DNA from: Carya illinoinensis
Taxonomy: Eukaryota; Streptophyta; Magnoliopsida; Fagales; Juglandaceae
Direction: 5' to 3'
Assembly (NCBI RefSeq): GCF_018687715.1
Contig: NC_056764.1
Location: 5,024,501 to 5,088,500 of the forward strand
Length of the DNA: 64,000 bases
Made by a program: the position numbers and the translations under genes. The notes under the pieces were generated by a model, which did no database searches, was not told where the DNA came from, and saw nothing but the letters and a program-made list of their open reading frames with translations. Numbering within the stretch: the stretch's first letter is position 1; each line of letters opens with the position of its first letter. Shown here one piece after another: positions 33,670-43,893 of this stretch.

Positions 33670-33975
33670 TCTCGTCATTCTCTTCCGTAGCTCGCCCTCC
33701 CTTCGATTTTTCCTACTTGAAACTGACATCCAATGTCATTCTCTTGTGAAATCGCCATTTCTGACCAAAAGCCTTAGCTCGCTCTCTCTTTGATTTTTCC
33801 TATCTTGAACAATCCATGTCTTACCAAAAGCCTTAGGTCGCCCTCCTTTGATTTTTCCTACCTTGACCTGGCATCCATGTCTTACCAAAAGCCTTAACTC
33901 GCCCTCCCTTCGATTTTTCCTACCTTGAACTGGTATCCATGTCGTTCTCTTGTGAAGTCGCCTTTTTTGACCAAA
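33670..33975. repeat. Minisatellite, four units of about 60-88 bp
   Basis: The motif CTCGCCCTCCCTTCGATTTT then TCCTACCTTGAAC recurs at about 33690, 33778, 33837 and 33897. It is separated by ATCCATGTCTTACCAAAAGC or by a variant with CATTCTCTTGTGAA. The units differ by substitutions and by one longer spacer. Confidence 0.85.
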
Positions 33976-34320
33976 AGACGACTTGTCATAATCGAAGAGG
34001 TTGAATCTCAAGAATAGAACCGAAAGATGGTCTTGACAAATTTGATTAAAACCTGCATGCACATCGTTAAACTTCATTCAAGACATTATTTTTCTTTTTA
34101 ATTTATTTCATTAGGTTATCAATTAATTCATCATGATGATCACAAAGAGACGTACCCTCCTCTCTCGAGGGTATATGATTAAATAATCATACATAAAATT
34201 AAAAGAGATGCGTTATAGCTATAAATAGATCTTATAAAAATAAATATACAGACTACATAATTTTATATAATATATTAGATTTATTTTAAAATAAAAATAA
34301 TTTTACAATTTAATGTAATT

Positions 34321-34556
34321 GCTGTGTTTAGTTAGTAAGTATACTTCAACTCATTTCAAACTAATCGTTGATAAAATTTATTATTTTTTTAATTTTTTAT
34401 AAAAAAATCAAATTCATCTCAATTTATTTTATATATTTAAATATATATATCTAAACCTATTTTATTTAAACACATTTTAATAAAATTTATAAAATATTAT
34501 TATTTATAAATCAACTCAATTTATCTGAAATCGCCTCACATCTAATGGCAGCCTTA
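34321..34556. repeat. MITE family D copy
   Basis: Begins GCTGTGTTTAGTTAG, continues with ACTTCAACTCATTTCAAACT, and ends CTAATGGCAGCCTTA. Internally it is A/T-rich with the CAAATTCATCTCAATTTATT motif seen in the other long copy at 23249. Confidence 0.5.
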
Positions 34557-34857
34557 TAAATTATGGACAATGCTACTAGTACGGATTGACAACGGAGGAA
34601 ATGAACCGATGTTGTGTAAATGATCCTTTTAATTATTTTTTACATAATTTTAAATATTTTTAAAAAAATAATAAAATATCAATTCACTAATATTTATTTC
34701 TTTAATTATTAAATAAAATTAAAAATTAAAATTAAAAATTAAAAAATTAATCAATCATTTTTATGATCAATTTTATAGGTTCAACTAATATTTTCTATAA
34801 ATTATATATTTATGACAGAATGTGCAGCCGCGGGCCCGCGAGTCATCCAATTGCGCT

Positions 34858-35803
34858 TGAGAGCATTGGCATTGGTTTGGCCAAATTTATCTTTAAATTT
34901 GGTCAATATCAACACTTTTTTACATTTGCTTACTCCATCAAAATTCAATCCTCACATTGGATTAGCCATTTATTCTCTATATAATAATAAAATATTATTA
35001 AATTAATAAATTTTTTATTTAATTTATTTTCTCACATTTTGTAATTCTACCAATTAAATGTTAATAATAATTATATTCTAATTAGATTAATATTAAAAAA
35101 AGTATTATTAAATGTTAATAATAATAATTATATTATATTACATTAATATTATTATATTATAATTAAATTAATATTAAAAAGGTATTATTAAATGTTAATA
35201 ATAATTATATTCTAATTAAATTAATATTAGAAAAAGTATTATTAAATGTTAATAATAATTATATTGTATTAAATTAATATTACAAAAAAGTATTATTAAA
35301 TGTTAATAGTAATTAATTCTAATTAAATTAATATTTAAAAAAGTATTATTAAATGTTAATAATAATTATATTCTAATTAAATTAATATTAAAAAAATATT
35401 ATTAAATGTTAATAATAATAATTATATTATATTATATTAATATTACAAAAAAGTATTATTAAATGCTAATAGTAATTATATTCTAATTAAATTAATATTA
35501 AAAAAAGTATTGTTAAATGTTAATAATAATTATATTATATTCAATTAATATTAAAAAATATTATTAAATGTTAATAATAATTATATTCTAAATTTTAAAT
35601 GTTAATTATATTCTAATTAATTTAATTTATTTATTTGGAATGATAAATTAATATTTTAATGTTTGATGAATGAGTAGTGGTCTTCCATCTTTAGCCAACC
35701 ACTGTAGCAAAAGTCCAAATTATTTTAGACTTGCCCAATCTAATGTGAAGAATTTTTTAGCTAAATTATGTAAAATTTAGCCAAGCCAATGTGAATGCTC
35801 TGA
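34858..35803. mobile_element. Family E TIR element with 3-bp TSD and internal satellite
   Basis: The ends GAGCATTGGCATTGGTTTGG and, inward from the right, GAGCATTCACATTGGCTTGG are inverted repeats (34861 and 35800), flanked by TGA on both sides. The TNA duplication is that of PIF/Harbinger-type elements. Most of the centre is a tandem array. It is non-coding. Confidence 0.8.
35048..35625. repeat. AT-only tandem array, about 54-bp unit, about ten copies
   Basis: The unit starts GTATTATTAAATGTTAATAA and contains TTATATTCTAATTAAATTAA then TATTA and an A-run. About ten units are head-to-tail with small insertions (extra TAA or TAT repeats) and some lack the TCTAATTA part. The whole array lies inside the family E element. 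Confidence 0.93.
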
Positions 35804-35891
35804 AAGAGTGGCTGTAACATCACGTGTAATTCATGTTGCGCAAATGATTGTGGTAGTGGCGGTGGTTTAATAATTAAAACAAAAATTTTGC

Positions 35892-36097
35892 CTAGTCATT
35901 TTTGTGAGTTTTTTTATACATTTACTGATATTTTTGATTACGTATTAAAAAAATAAAAATTTTATTTATATTTATTTTTATATATTTTTTTATGCACTTT
36001 ATTAATGTGATTCGTTATATATTAAAAGAAATTAATTCAACCAATCATATAAATAGAGTATTTAGAAAATACGTAAAAATGACTATATATAATATTA
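35892..36097. repeat. MITE family C, copy 2
   Basis: Left TAGTCATTTTTGTGAGTTTT and right, read inward, TAGTCATTTTTACGTATTTT are clear inverted repeats. Core ATGTGATTCGTTATATATTA then AAAGAAATTAATTCAACCAA. A second, similar right end occurs near 36121-36175. Confidence 0.75.
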
Positions 36098-37388
36098 TTT
36101 TTAAAAAATTAATATAATTAATTATATTAATAGAATGTATAAAATATACACAAAATAATTATACATAACATTATTCTTTGTCTTCAGTTGAAAACGATTG
36201 TTTAATCTTGCTCCTTGCAACTTGCTTTATTTTTCGTTGAGAAAGCCTAAAGGTTGCTGAAGTATAGCCCGATTAATTTAGGAAAACGACAAGGGGATTG
36301 GATTAAATGTAAAATTTATTGGGATGAATTAAGTTTAATGAACAGCCAAAAAGATCCATGTTTTGGATGGAACAAGAATGTCTGGACAGAGTTTTTTCAA
36401 GATGAAGAGTTGTCTCACGAACTCTCGTGAACCCGTGGTTTGGTAAGATTATAAAATTATTTTTATTGTAAAATAGATTTAATAAATTATATAAATTTAA
36501 GTTAATTTATATATTTATTTTTATATAACTTTTAATATTTGTATCACTGCCCTTTTCAATAATAGATATCCCGTTATTGTTTTGACTATTGGATTAAGGT
36601 GAACTCTACAAAATTCAAGTTTGTGTTCCTTGACCATAACTTGTAAAGGTAGGCTTCGCATCATATTAACTTGTTTTTTTCTAGTGGACATGTATGTTCT
36701 CATCCGGCACAAATATTTGAAGGCTCTTTCTAAATATTAATAGTATTTCAGATTATTTATCAATAATAATAAAATAATTTATAAAATTAATGCTATATGA
36801 CTCACCAAAAAATGAGTAGTACAAATATTATCCTAAATGCAGGAAGATGTCGTATAATAATTAAAAATAAAATTCCTAGATCATCTTCTAAAAAAGAATT
36901 GTTTAAATTCGAACTCAAATAAAATGGTGAAAAGTTTCACAAACAAAGTAGTGGTCTGTATAGTGAATGGAAGAGTGCAACGGAAATAAAAAGGGCAGTA
37001 ATCATACACTAGATTCATATTTTTGAATGTCAAAATGAAATGTAAAAAACTAACAAATTGAAATTAACAATTAAATAATTAACTAAGCTAAACAATCATC
37101 ATTAATTAACCTGAAAATTAAATAATAAATTAAAATTATTTAAATCCTAATTAACTTTTAATCAATCTAAAATATAATTATAATGCATATTTAATAGAAG
37201 ATTAAATAAATAAGAAAAATAACTAATATAAAATAAACAGTAAATAAAATATCTAAATTTTTAAATTAAAAATATCAATAATACACTATAAATTTTAAAT
37301 TAAAATTAAATAAAAAGTAAAAAATAAAAAGAATAAACTAAATGGACAGAGATAGAGAGTAGTAAAAAAGAAAGCTGAAGCGACAATT

Positions 37389-37590
37389 GGCCTTGTTTGT
37401 TTAGCCAAAACTAAAAATCTCATCTCAACTCATCATTACACCTTTTTCAAATCTCAATACAAAATATAATAAACAATCTAACTTTTTCAAATCCCAATAT
37501 AAAATTAATATTCAAAAATTATATTACAACAATATTTTATTTATTACTATTTAAAATATCTCATCTCATCTGTATAACCAAGCAGGGCCT
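37389..37590. repeat. MITE family D copy
   Basis: The ends GGCCTTGTTTGTTTAG and, inward from the right, AGGCCCTGCTTGGTTATACA are inverted repeats. Both subterminal regions carry CTCATCTCAACTC or CTCATCTCATC. It is non-coding. Confidence 0.75.
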
Positions 37591-37689
37591 AAATCTCAAA
37601 AGGAGTTCTTCAACATGCGGCACAGAGAAAAATGTGTGCAGTCATAAAAATGCCCAAGAGAAAATTTCCGTACGGCTTGAAATGCTCCA

Positions 37690-37880
37690 AAAGAAAATGA
37701 GAGATATAGCCTTATAATTCATCTACAATTCATTTACAATTCATTGATAAAATAATATTATTTTAAATTTCAAACACATCAAATCAAAATCAAAATTAAA
37801 ATAAATATTTAAAAAAATATTATTTTTTTGAAAGGTTGTAAAGGAATTGTAAATGAGTAATTATTTTATCATTTTTTAAA
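37690..37880. repeat. MITE family G, copy 1
   Basis: Inverted ends with TTCATCTACAATTCATTTAC at the left and, inward from the right, TAATTACTCATTTACAATTC. The core AAATTTCAAACACATCAAAT is found in reverse orientation at about 40050-40238 in intron 1 of the first reductase gene. Confidence 0.65.
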
Positions 37881-38871
37881 TAAAATATATTCCGTACCGG
37901 GTCAAAGTCGCAATATGTGTTGCCGTCCAATTGCTGTGCGGCGTGAATGAATTGGAAAACGAAAAGCCCTTGTTTCCCAATTTCGGTTCCGTGCGGCACT
38001 CCATGAATAATACGAAAAGTCCCCCCTTTTTTTTTTGTGTCCCGTGTGGCGTGCATGAGAAGTCTTCCTTTCCTTGCAGCTTCGTGCAAAGATTCAATTG
38101 AATATAATGAATTTGAATTTTCAATGGGCCCCGCGTGCATGTGTTAGGTGTGTGAACGAATGCCCCTTTAAGAGTATTCTCAAAAGATTAATTAAAATTA
38201 AATGATATTTTTTATAAATATAAAATAAATTTAATTTTTAGTTATTCTATTTACATAAATTTTTATATTAAATTATATATTTATTCTTTATATAATAAAA
38301 TAATATTAATTTAATATATTTATTTATATCATATGTTACCATTATATTAATTATATGTTAATTAGAGATTATATTCTAATTAAATTATTGGTTAAAAATC
38401 ATATTTTTAATGGTCATTTAATATTAATAACCATAAATGTCTGATTAAATTTATCTAAAATTCAATATAAATGCCAAAGAATAAATTTAATATAATGCTA
38501 ATAACCCTTGTTGATATTAATTACCGCAATAAAAGCTAAAGAAAATGAGAGTTTTTTGAAAAAATGTTGAGGAAAGAGAGAGAGTGTTACAAAAAAATAA
38601 TAAACTAAATATTTGATAACAATTCATATCAAATTTGACTTTACTTTTACAAATATTGAGATTAAAAGTCAAATTTTTTGACTTTACATAATCCATTACA
38701 GGCAACTTTTGGTATGTAATAGCTAAAAATGATTCTTTTTTTGCATATACTATTTCATTGAGAGTGCTCTATGTCCCTTGCGTGCTTCATTTTTGAGGAC
38801 TGATATTATTCTCAACCAAAACGCTCCCCATTTAAGCCAACACTACGGTTCACCATATTCACTAAGCAATT

Positions 38872-41419
38872 ATGGACACTGCCACAGCAAATCCAGCGAC
38901 TGGAATCCCGGAGGTGGTGCTGAACTCTTCCACCGGCCGCAAGGCCATGCCCGTGATTGGCTTCGGCACTGCAGCAGACTCCAACGATGCCTTGATATCG
39001 GCAGTCCTGGAGGCAATCAAGCTCGGTTATAGGCACTTTGACACGGCTTCCGTGTATGGATCGGAGCAGGCTCTTGGAGAAGCTATTGCAGAAGCTCTTA
39101 GACTCGGCCTTGTTGGCTCTCGGGACGAGCTTTTCATTACTTCCAAGCTGTGGCCTTCTGATGCTCATGCTGATCTTGTTGTTCTAGCTCTACAGAAATC
39201 AATCCGGTCAGTCCGAGTTCTCCTAGTCTAGCAAAGCGCGCGATTATGCATCTCATACTTCTATTATTATTATTAGGAAAAATCTAGTTGTAAGTATAAT
39301 TGCGTACTAATATGTGCACCAATCTAATGTGATTAGTCAAAAAATAGATTTTATTAAAAATAATATTAATTTAAAATTTGAATATAAAGGAATCAGTATT
39401 GCTACGCAGATTAGTACACAACTTGACATGTACGTAGCGAAACTCTTATTATTATTATTATTGGTGATTTTATTTTTCAACTTATTGTTTATTGCTCTGG
39501 TAGATATATTTTATAATAAAAATAATTTTATAATTTAACAAACCCATTATATCAATTTGCTTTATTATTTTTGTATAATTCTTTTGTAGTTTGAGTATTT
39601 TTCTTTTAATATTCTTAATTTCTTACATGATCTGGATGACTAAAAGAGATTGGAGGGTTCCTACTCTACAATATATCCAATTTAGATTATAATATCCTTA
39701 CACCTTATTTACTATTATTTTACAATATATATATATATTTTTGTTATTTGAATCGGAATTAAAAATCTAAGAATAGGGCCTTCTTGTTTAATCGAGAAAC
39801 AAAAATTCAATCAACCAATATAATTATGTAATTTAATTAAAATTTGATTCAAAAAGCAAAATAATGTTAATTTTTTTAAAATTAAAATTATTTAATTAAA
39901 TTATATGATCACGTTGTTTGATTGAATTTATTTTCCTTTAAATTATGTAAGAAGATCATTTCTTCATATTTTCAATCCAAATTTAAAAAGTAAAAAAAAG
40001 AAAGTCAACTGAATAATAAAATAATAGTGAAAAAAATGTAAGAGTATTTTTTGGAAAATGATAAAATAACTACCCAGTTATAATTTCTCTACAAGTTGTA
40101 GACTACAACCTTCCAAAAAAATAATGTTTTTTTCAATATTTATTTTAATTTTAATTTTGATTTGATGTGTTTGAAATTTAAAAAAAAAATTATTTTATTA
40201 ATAAATTGCCAATGATTAATAGATAAATTGCTATCGTCTCCCTTTTTATATTAACTCCTAGGAAGAAACACAGAAAATAAATTCATCAAATAGTTGTTCA
40301 AGTCAATCATGTTTTGAGTGACCAAATGGGTGCAGGGCTCTTCAGTTGGAATACCTAGACCTCTATCTAATCCACTGGCCCATCAGTGTGACACCTGGGA
40401 AGTCGGTAGTCCCTTTTAATGAACAGGACCTAATGCCGATGGACTTTGGGTCTGTGTGGGCAGCCATGGAGGAGTGCCAGAGACTTGGCCTCACGAAGTC
40501 CATTGGAGTCAGCAACTTCTCCTGCAAGAAGCTTGAAAACTTGCTCTCCACAGCCACTATTCCTCCTTCAGTGAATCAGGTGAGTCTATTTTTCACGAAC
40601 ATTATATTTATTGTTTGTGTCTGTGCATGTGGACGCGCAAGTGCGATGTACAAAGAATAATACTCAAAAGATGATTATTTGTGCAGGTGGAGATGAGTCC
40701 AGTTTGGCAACAAAAGAAGCTAATAGAGTTTTGCAAGCCAAATGGCATTATTGTGACTGCTTTCTCTCCTTTGGGAGCAAGTGGAAGTAGTTGGGGCACG
40801 AACCATGTCATGGAGAATGAAACGCTCAAGGAGATTGCGAAAACTCGAGGGAAGACTGTTGCTCAGGTTGTATCATGTAACTTTGAAGACTGTAAAGGCC
40901 CAAGCTTCAATTGTTTTTGGACAAAATATGGGCATTTTGGGAAAAAAATAATCATATAAGAGGAAAATATAAAGGATTCCAAGTTCCAACAGAGTTCAAA
41001 AACCATGTGCCATGGACATAATTTCACTCAGTTTTTTGGTTGAGGGTACATCTAGACTTCCGATCATTCAGGGACCATAATATAACTTTAACCCATATCT
41101 GTGTTGTGTGTGTCGGCATATCTGTATCGCGTGCGCACACACATATATATCATATATATGTTGAGCTAACTCTAAGATACCGACTTCATGGCAGGTTTGT
41201 CTTAGATGGGTTTATGAGCAAGGGGTAGCTCCAATTGTGAAGAGCTACAACAAGGGGAGGTTGAAGGAGAATCTGCAGATCTTTGACTGGGCGCTATCAG
41301 AGGATGACTCTAACAAGATTGGTCAAATCAAGCAGCACAGGATGATGCTGAAGGAAGACCTTGTTTCTGCTCGTGGACCCTACAAGTCCATTGAAGAGCT
41401 TTGGGATGGAGAGCTGTAA
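38872..41419 (+). CDS. NADPH-dependent aldo-keto reductase (AKR4-type), copy 1
   Basis: Exons 38872-39206, 40336-40579, 40687-40866 and 41195-41419 give 327 residues; all GT-AG borders agree in phase. The AKR (beta/alpha)8 barrel carries the catalytic tetrad Asp57 and Tyr62 ([10 protein letters not shown]), Lys92 (TSKLWPSD) and His125 (YLIHWPIS). Other family marks are IGFGTA at the start, [11 protein letters not shown], and the NADPH-binding [19 protein letters not shown] near the C-terminus. Such proteins reduce aldehydes or ketones; relatives include chalcone polyketide reductase, codeinone reductase and methylecgonone reductase. The substrate here cannot be told from sequence. Intron 1 is 1129 bp, enlarged by MITEs that copy 2 lacks. 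A second complete copy lies about 6.9 kb downstream in the same orientation. Confidence 0.93.
39276..39445. repeat. MITE family A, copy 2, in intron 1
   Basis: The left end GGAAAAATCTAGTTGTAAGT and the right end, read inward, GAGTTTCGCTACGTACATGT continue to a shared GTACTAAT. It lies in a TTA-repeat tract; the matching tract in copy 2 of the gene has no insertion. A TTA target duplication is possible but cannot be proven inside TTA repeats. Confidence 0.85.
39693..40050. repeat. Family F repeat in intron 1, copy 2
   Basis: Imperfect inverted ends CTTACACCTTATTTACTATT at the left and, inward from the right, CTCTTACATTTTTTTCACTA then TTATTTTATTATTC. A related, shorter version lies at the same intron position in the second reductase gene, so this insertion predates the gene duplication. 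Confidence 0.65.
40051..40238. repeat. MITE family G, copy 2, in intron 1
   Basis: The reverse complement matches the 37690 copy (AAATTTCAAACACATCAAAT core). The second reductase gene reads straight through this point (GTATTTTATGTTGTCTATTA), so this insertion came after the duplication. Confidence 0.65.
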
Positions 41420-42003
41420 AATTTAAGGGACTTCTAAATTGGGAGGATGCATGCTATTCCCTTTCTTTAGAGTTTTAATAAAAGCCTGCTATGTGACACT
41501 TACTGCCTCCCTTGCATGTAGTTTACCTTTATTCTCCAACCTTCTCATCATCTGTAAGAAAGGTTATAAAGATTTCTTCCTGTTTTAACGAGGAAAGCGA
41601 GACAATGTATTTAAGTAGAGTAAAAACTCCAATAAAAAAAGCCATACACTCGAGAAAAGTTATTTTTATTATTTATACATTTCCATATTCATAGGTAAAC
41701 ATTTCCATTTGCATCAAATAAGCACAGATGCTTAAGTTCTGGGTAAAATTAACACCCTCCAAGCACAGAACATCAGATGTTTCCAATTCACCCAGTCAAG
41801 CTAAAACTTTCTTCTTTGCTCGTAGTATTCACCAGATGCTTGAGTGTTTCATAAAGTAAAATCTGGCCAAAACCGAAGTCAACGCAAAATATAATGTTAG
41901 AACCACTGACACAACAACGCTGCTCTCCTCTCTTAAAGATTCCAGAATGTCACAAAAAATAAATCCATCCAGAAGAAAATGCAAACTCATCTTCAGGGCA
42001 ATT

Positions 42004-43893
42004 CTGGTACCGTTTTATCAGTCTGACATCCAGCAATTTCCAGGGATAGAATTAGATATTTCACATCATGTTTAACTGTTTCTAGATTCTTGCTTTGCTC
42101 CTGAAGTAGTATCAGCTGAAGTCTTGAACTTAATTCTTAGAAGACTGAATATAGAGTCTAGTCTCGACTTAGAAAATGCAATCTATTCAGCAAAGCCTCG
42201 TAAGTCTTCGATAAAATTGTATGATTAAGCTGTTTAAGTGGATTAATTGTGTAATTAAAAAGTAGCTAAACACTTAATTATACAGTTAATTAATTAATTG
42301 ATAAATTTTGATAATTTACACTTAAAAAGATTTATAATACAGTTGTTAAGTCACATCAAAATTTATATCTCAATTTTATTCCTCATATTATGAATACTAA
42401 ATTTGAATTAATGTAGGACATTTTTAAAAATGCAAGGAATGCAGGGCACGGACAGAGGGCTGGACGTCGGTGGGCAGTTTTACTTCTTAGTTCTCAGACC
42501 TTTAGGCGGCTAATTATTTTTTTTATTTTCCTTGCTCTACTCTTTTACGTTTTAGTTTAGAGGTGTCGGTGGGAGGTCTCTAGGTTACTTTTTGCACTTT
42601 CTTGTTTTTACTTTCAGGAGGTAGTCGGCGTAGGGAATAGCTGGAGGCTCTCTCCCTCTCTCAGTTTTTCCCAGTTATTGCTTTCTCAGTTCTTATTTTA
42701 TTTCTCGGCTGATTATTGTTTCATTAGACTCACATTTTCGTTTCAGACTTGGGGATTGGCGGCTGCTTTTTTATTTTTTTATTTTTTACTGTTGCTTTTA
42801 CGTTTCGAGTATCTGGTTCTTAGTTTGGTTCAGACGGCGCGGGTTCTATTCTCTCAGAATCGGTTGGGTTTTTCAGATCTTCGGATTTTCAGATCTTGGG
42901 ATTTTCAACTGGTTTTATTTTTGCTTTGTATTTTCATTCCAGACTTTTCGGTCAATATTGACTATTCGGATTTGATTATTTTTCTGTAGTTTAACTTTTC
43001 GGCATTTTAATTATTATTCTGTATTTATTTTCAGACAACAATTTAAAATATCAGGATTGATCATTTTTAGACATTTTGTTAATTTAAAAATAATAAGTTA
43101 GATTTTTAATTTGGAATTCAATAAATAACTCATGACTATTTTAGATTAGATTTTCTTCAAGGTTATAGAATTTTGAATGATTAACTTGATAGATTGTATT
43201 TTATTTTGACTATAGAGAAGATTAAAATTCTATATTCTTGAACTTAATCAGTCGTAAACATAAAGGCACGATTGATACTTGAACTTGTAACAAAATTTTA
43301 ATGGCTTTCTTTCACTTTTACACTTGCTATAAAATCTATCAAACACCTTGATTATATTAAAAAGTGTGCTGATTATTTTATTAACCAACTATGACTTCTA
43401 GGAATGAGAGCATGGTTGAGAGAAGATAAAATTAGAAGAAAATCTAACTTTAAACTAAAAGTGGACAAAAATTGCATCCCAAATATTTATTTTATTGTTT
43501 ATTGTAAGTTTAATTCAACTTCTATACTTTTTCTTTAAATCTCTTGATTCTGAATAATTTTGAAAACATAGATTCATATTTATTTTTATCTTTCATACTC
43601 GACACATCTTTTACAACAATTAAAAAAATATTACAAATACTTTGATAACCCTTTATTTCTATAGAATACGATTTTAAACTTGTTCTTAATATAACTTGAC
43701 ACTTCTATACTTATAACAGATTTGGGACCGAGTCTTCTTCTCATTCATCGGAGGATCCCTCTTCCTCGTTTCATCGAGCAGTTCAAAAGCGTCGTTGCCC
43801 CTTCCCTTCCCTTCCCGACACATTCCCTCCAGCAATGTTTTGTACGTCAACAAATCAGGAGACATCGAATTGCCGAACATATCAAAGATGGCA
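42004..43893 (-). pseudogene. Truncated 3' end of a PPR gene, split by an insertion
   Basis: The minus-strand sequence at about 43893-43738 encodes MFGNSMSPDLLTYKTLLEGM followed by a CREGKGRGNDAFELLDE stretch. It matches the C-terminal repeat of the intact PPR gene at 48535-49710. An extra six bases (KG) and substitutions are present. A 1.5-kb insertion separates this from the last codons and 3' flank (about 42209-42004). Upstream coding sequence is absent because the duplication ends here. It is not functional. Confidence 0.88.
42203..43737. mobile_element. Unidentified 1.5-kb insertion in the duplicated PPR end
   Basis: A direct repeat AGTCTTC flanks it (42203-42209 and 43731-43737). The intact paralogue reads GTAAGTCCTCTCATTCATCG without interruption. 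The interior has no long coding frame with recognised homology. About 42430-42990 is T-rich with a pyrimidine-rich leader-like stretch and one 103-codon hydrophobic frame that looks fortuitous. Element class unknown. Confidence 0.6.

Larger units (their letters stand above)
32941..34857. other. AT-rich, MITE-rich intergenic DNA
   Basis: No gene is recognised. Contains family D copies (about 33440-33667 and 34321-34556), a minisatellite (33670-33975) and a family I-like repeat near 34200-34330. A minus-strand frame covering 33736-34077 is only the translation of the minisatellite and is not called. Confidence 0.6.
35804..38795. other. AT-rich intergenic DNA upstream of the first reductase gene
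   Basis: No gene is recognised. Contains MITEs at 35892-36097, 37389-37590 and 37690-37880 and a repeat at 36687-36790 that recurs at 43890. A GC-richer stretch at about 37890-38150 has short open minus-strand frames without known resemblance. 38160-38500 resembles a degenerate family E element. Confidence 0.5.
38796..43893 (+). repeat. Segmental duplication, copy 1 (reductase plus PPR 3' end)
   Basis: From GAGGACTGATATTA (38796) onward this segment matches 45663-48735. The shared stretch covers the 5' leader, all reductase exons, parts of the introns, the 3' flank and the last part of the PPR gene. The match ends at about 43893 within PPR coding sequence. Copy 1 is longer because of insertions at 39276-39445, about 40051-40238 and 42210-43730. 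Confidence 0.92.

Noticed and set aside
33736..34077. A 113-codon minus-strand frame rich in basic repeats
   Set aside because: It is a translation of a minisatellite with no start context, no homology and no splice structure.
42678..42989. A 103-codon hydrophobic frame
   Set aside because: It is produced by a T-rich stretch inside the inserted element; hydrophobicity follows from base composition.
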